Below are positions 61,428 through 64,000 of a DNA stretch of 64,000 nt, piece by piece. The position numbers and the translations under genes are program-made. The notes beneath the pieces were generated by a model that was given only the letters and a program-made list of their open reading frames with translations, ran no database searches and was not told where the DNA came from. Position 1 is the first letter of the stretch. Each line of letters opens with the position of its first letter. Source of the stretch: J027 sp034437655 (GTDB taxonomy: Bacteria > Chloroflexota > Anaerolineae > Aggregatilineales > J027); NCBI GenBank assembly GCA_034437655.1, contig DAOTTU010000080.1, positions 62,001 through 126,000 on the forward strand, read 5' to 3'.

Positions 61428-64000
61428 ATGAATTTAAAACATATCCTACTACTCGCTCTTTGCGTCCTGTTGCCGCTAGCCGGGAGTGTCCGGGCTCAGG
61501 GAGATGGTTCGCTCACGCCGATTGAATTTGGCGAAACCGCGACAGGTACGATTACAACACCCGGCGAGGAATTGACCTTTCTTTTTGAAGCAAACAGCGG
61601 CGACCAGATTACGGCGACTGTAACTGCCGTTGATGGTAGTGTGGCCCCTATCCTTGAGTTGACCACCTTTACGCGCACCTTGCTTTCCAGTGACACCGAT
61701 GACGAGGGTGAGGGCCGCGCCCAGCTTACCTATGTCATCCCGGCCAATGGAGCGTACTTGTTAAACGTGCGTGGAGCAAGCGCCACCACCGGCCCAATTG
61801 AAATCACCTTGCAAGCGGGCATCATTCAACCGACACCTGAACCAACTGCTGAGACGGTCTTCACTGCGCCGACCAGCGTGCCCGGCACCGATAACATCGG
61901 AACTGATGACCCAGCTACCGCTACTGACAGCGCCACGACTGCCCCAACTGTACCCACCAATGCGCGCCTGCAACGCATTGAAATCGGCTCAACAGTCAGT
62001 GCCAGCTTACAGGACGATAGTAACTTCAAACTGTATGCGTTCATCGGGCAACCTGAGCAGCAACTGACCATCACGCCCGACCCGCGCACCAGTTTTCAAC
62101 CGCTGTTGGTTTTCTATGACAGTGGCTTTAACGAAATCACTCGCGCCCAACCCGGTGAGCCAATGCAGGTGACGCTCGAAACCGCTGACCTGTACTTCAT
62201 CGCGGCGGCGACTTTGCAGCCGGGCCTCGGTGGGCCGTTTGGCTTTAGCTTGCTTGAAGAAACACCAGAAGACCCGACACCCGCCACCGCTCCCGGTGAT
62301 GCGCTGGTATATGGTGATACGGTGCAGGGACTTATCTCGAATAGTGTGCCCTCACAACGCTATCGTTTTCGTGGTGGCACAGGCGATACTGTGACCTTCA
62401 GCATGGCGACGACTTCAGGTGATTTGGATGCTTATATGCTGTTGGTAGATGCCAGCGGTAATCTGATTGCAGAAGATAACGACAGTGGTCAGGACACCAA
62501 TGCCCAGATGAGTGTCGAATTGCCGGCTGATGGTGACTATTTCATCATTGCGACCCGACGCGGGCAGGAGCAAGGGCTCACGGCAGGTGAATTTGTGCTG
62601 GCGATAACCTCTAATGCAGAACCGCTCCCGGTCAACGACGCTGCGACCCTACCCGATGATTTTGTGGGTTTACCGACGCTTGACTATGGCACCAGCGCTG
62701 ATGGTCGCATCACGGATGTGGTTTTTCAGGAAACCTATGTCTTCTTTGGGCAGGCCGGTGACGCCATTGAAATCGCGATGGAAGGCATCAACGGCAGTGG
62801 GCTCGACCCGCTGCTGATTCTGCTGGACAACCAACGTATTCCCATTGCTGAAAACGACGACGCTGACGGGCAAAACGCGCAGATTACGGTAACGTTGCCA
62901 CAGGCTGGCTATTATGCGATTGTCGCGACACGCTTTGAACTTGACGCTGGAACATCTAGTGGGGAATACACACTAACGCTAGAGACACAAGCCGACGGCG
63001 GAACCATTCCCAGCACCATCGACATTTTCACGCAACTTGACCCTGTCCGCGTGACGCTGGATGCTGCCCCAACCGGGCGCTTTGCACCGCTCGAGTTTGC
63101 TGACGTGTATACCTTCTCTGTGGCGCAAGGGGCGTTAATTGACATGGCGATCACTACAGCAGACAACAGCCTTGCGACAATTATCCTCACTGACAGTGAC
63201 CTGAACTTCATTGCAGCCACCAATAACGGCATCATTCTCGCGCAGACAGCCCCTTCCAGCGACGATTATCTGGCTTTTGTTGCCCCGCAGGCCGGCCCAG
63301 CGGCAAATGTGTCCGGGCAATTCACTGTCACGCTCAATGCAGATGCAGTGCGGGCGGCTGCCAATCGGGACGAGACGGAAGCGGCCCCCATCACGTATGG
63401 CTCAACTGTGCGCGGCACCATCACCGATGAGCAACCACAGGTGCGCTATGTCTTCCAGGCACGTGCGGGCGATGTTGCGGAAATCGCAATGACGGCCACA
63501 GGCGCTCAGTCGCTCGATACGTTAGTCCAGTTACGTGATGCCGAGGGCGACCTTGTCGAAGAAAATGACGACATTGACCCGGGTATTGTCCGGAACTCGT
63601 TCTTGAGCGTCGAAATTCCAGCCGACGGTGAATATATCATTGTCGCCACGCGCTATTCTGGCACCACTGGCCCGATCACGACCGGGGATTTCTCGTTGTC
63701 GTTGGACTATCAAGACCCCGTATTTGCAGCGGTAGACCGTCAAGCCAATGAAATCGGCTATAACGAAACCATCAACGGTACCATTTCTGATGAGGTGCGG
63801 CTGCGCTTTTTCTACTTTGAAGGAAATCAAGGTGACAATATCGTCGTTGAGGTTGATGCAACAGAAGGGAACCTGGATGGTGTCCTGTACCTCTATGGCG
63901 TTACCACGACAGGTGACTATGTGCTACTGTCTGTAAACGATGATAGTGAGTTAGGCAATACATTGGACCCACGCATTGAATACACTCTGCCACGCACCGG
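61428..64000 (+). CDS. Long secreted protein with repeated PPC-type beta domains, C-terminus outside window
   Basis: The frame is open from the ATG at 61428 to the right edge, giving at least 857 residues. A signal peptide ends near VRAQG. About seven domains of roughly 100 residues follow, each with the bacterial pre-peptidase C-terminal (PPC) pattern: a start like YGDTVQGLIS, a middle like RYRFRGGTGDTVTFSM, DLDAYMLLVDASGNLIAEDND and an end like LPADGDYFIIATR. The D-x-Y/D-P-L-x-L-L-D motif recurs near residues 350, 460 and 690. A Thr/Pro/Ala-rich linker separates the first domain (near 135-180). PPC domains usually lie after secreted proteases, but no catalytic domain is seen in this part. 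The ribosome-binding site is weak. Confidence 0.85.
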   Translation, partial: MNLKHILLLALCVLLPLAGSVRAQGDGSLTPIEFGETATGTITTPGEELTFLFEANSGDQITATVTAVDGSVAPILELTTFTRTLLSSDTDDEGEGRAQLTYVIPANGAYLLNVRGASATTGPIEITLQAGIIQPTPEPTAETVFTAPTSVPGTDNIGTDDPATATDSATTAPTVPTNARLQRIEIGSTVSASLQDDSNFKLYAFIGQPEQQLTITPDPRTSFQPLLVFYDSGFNEITRAQPGEPMQVTLETADLYFIAAATLQPGLGGPFGFSLLEETPEDPTPATAPGDALVYGDTVQGLISNSVPSQRYRFRGGTGDTVTFSMATTSGDLDAYMLLVDASGNLIAEDNDSGQDTNAQMSVELPADGDYFIIATRRGQEQGLTAGEFVLAITSNAEPLPVNDAATLPDDFVGLPTLDYGTSADGRITDVVFQETYVFFGQAGDAIEIAMEGINGSGLDPLLILLDNQRIPIAENDDADGQNAQITVTLPQAGYYAIVATRFELDAGTSSGEYTLTLETQADGGTIPSTIDIFTQLDPVRVTLDAAPTGRFAPLEFADVYTFSVAQGALIDMAITTADNSLATIILTDSDLNFIAATNNGIILAQTAPSSDDYLAFVAPQAGPAANVSGQFTVTLNADAVRAAANRDETEAAPITYGSTVRGTITDEQPQVRYVFQARAGDVAEIAMTATGAQSLDTLVQLRDAEGDLVEENDDIDPGIVRNSFLSVEIPADGEYIIVATRYSGTTGPITTGDFSLSLDYQDPVFAAVDRQANEIGYNETINGTISDEVRLRFFYFEGNQGDNIVVEVDATEGNLDGVLYLYGVTTTGDYVLLSVNDDSELGNTLDPRIEYTLPRT

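Noticed and set aside
1..64000. tRNA or rRNA genes, CRISPR arrays, IS elements or prophage
   Set aside because: All gaps were read; none contains a cloverleaf, regular repeat-spacer units, transposase or phage genes.

Overview
The window looks like a chromosomal segment of a free-living bacterium, most probably a member of the Chloroflexota (Anaerolineae-like). The reasons are indirect: single-copy housekeeping genes of bacterial type, a LexA operator of the CGAAC-N4-GTTCG class, many secreted beta-propeller, SH3b and PPC-repeat proteins with Thr/Pro-rich linkers, FHA and STAND (NB-ARC plus TPR) signalling proteins, and a bacterial E1/E2/JAB conjugation-type operon. Coding density is very high. 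No gap exceeds 300 bp, and several convergent gene pairs overlap at their 3' ends. I see no rRNA, tRNA, CRISPR, prophage or IS element.

Layout. Positions 1-6824 (minus) hold two TPR genes; the downstream one is a giant NB-ARC/TPR protein that runs off the left edge. Positions 7029-17879 (plus) hold a secreted SH3b protein, argF, a GNAT-like protein overlapping uvrC, a FemAB-like transferase, small membrane proteins, a second secreted protein with the same N-terminal domain, and an EEP-family hydrolase. Positions 17905-21491 (minus) hold an rRNA-type SpoU methyltransferase, then rplT, rpmI and infC, then hisS. The infC gene seems to start with AUA and has a near-consensus promoter. Positions 21596-31119 hold an LSDAT/SLOG protein, a DHp-like small protein, a PQQ-type sugar dehydrogenase, rsmH, thiD, two tandem FHA membrane proteins convergent with a GAF-SpoIIE phosphatase, a rhomboid protease and lexA with its SOS-controlled promoter. 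serA lies upstream of lexA.

Positions 32870-36529 carry the most interesting locus: a compact operon of a membrane-anchored beta-domain protein, an E2-like protein, a JAB/JAMM-like protein, a ThiF/E1-like enzyme and a 136-residue disordered protein. It resembles bacterial ubiquitin-like conjugation operons, but no ordinary ubiquitin-like modifier is visible, the JAMM motif has a His-to-Gln change, and the E1 has no cysteine in the region between its zinc ligands. An orphan histidine kinase converges on it.

Positions 38577-51638 hold a large propeller protein, htpG, an orphan solute-binding protein, and a four-gene surface-glycan operon (DUF2723 membrane transferase, PBP1-SH3b-CARDB protein, GT4 transferase, polyprenyl-phosphate sugar transferase). 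Positions 51706-61340 hold rho, a racemase, another propeller protein, a HTH-NB-ARC-TPR regulator, a gene pair equal to the two halves of the plant Tm-1 protein, and an AI-2E family permease. The right edge is the start of a long secreted PPC-repeat protein.

All functional calls are by motif recognition from the sequence; no database search was run.
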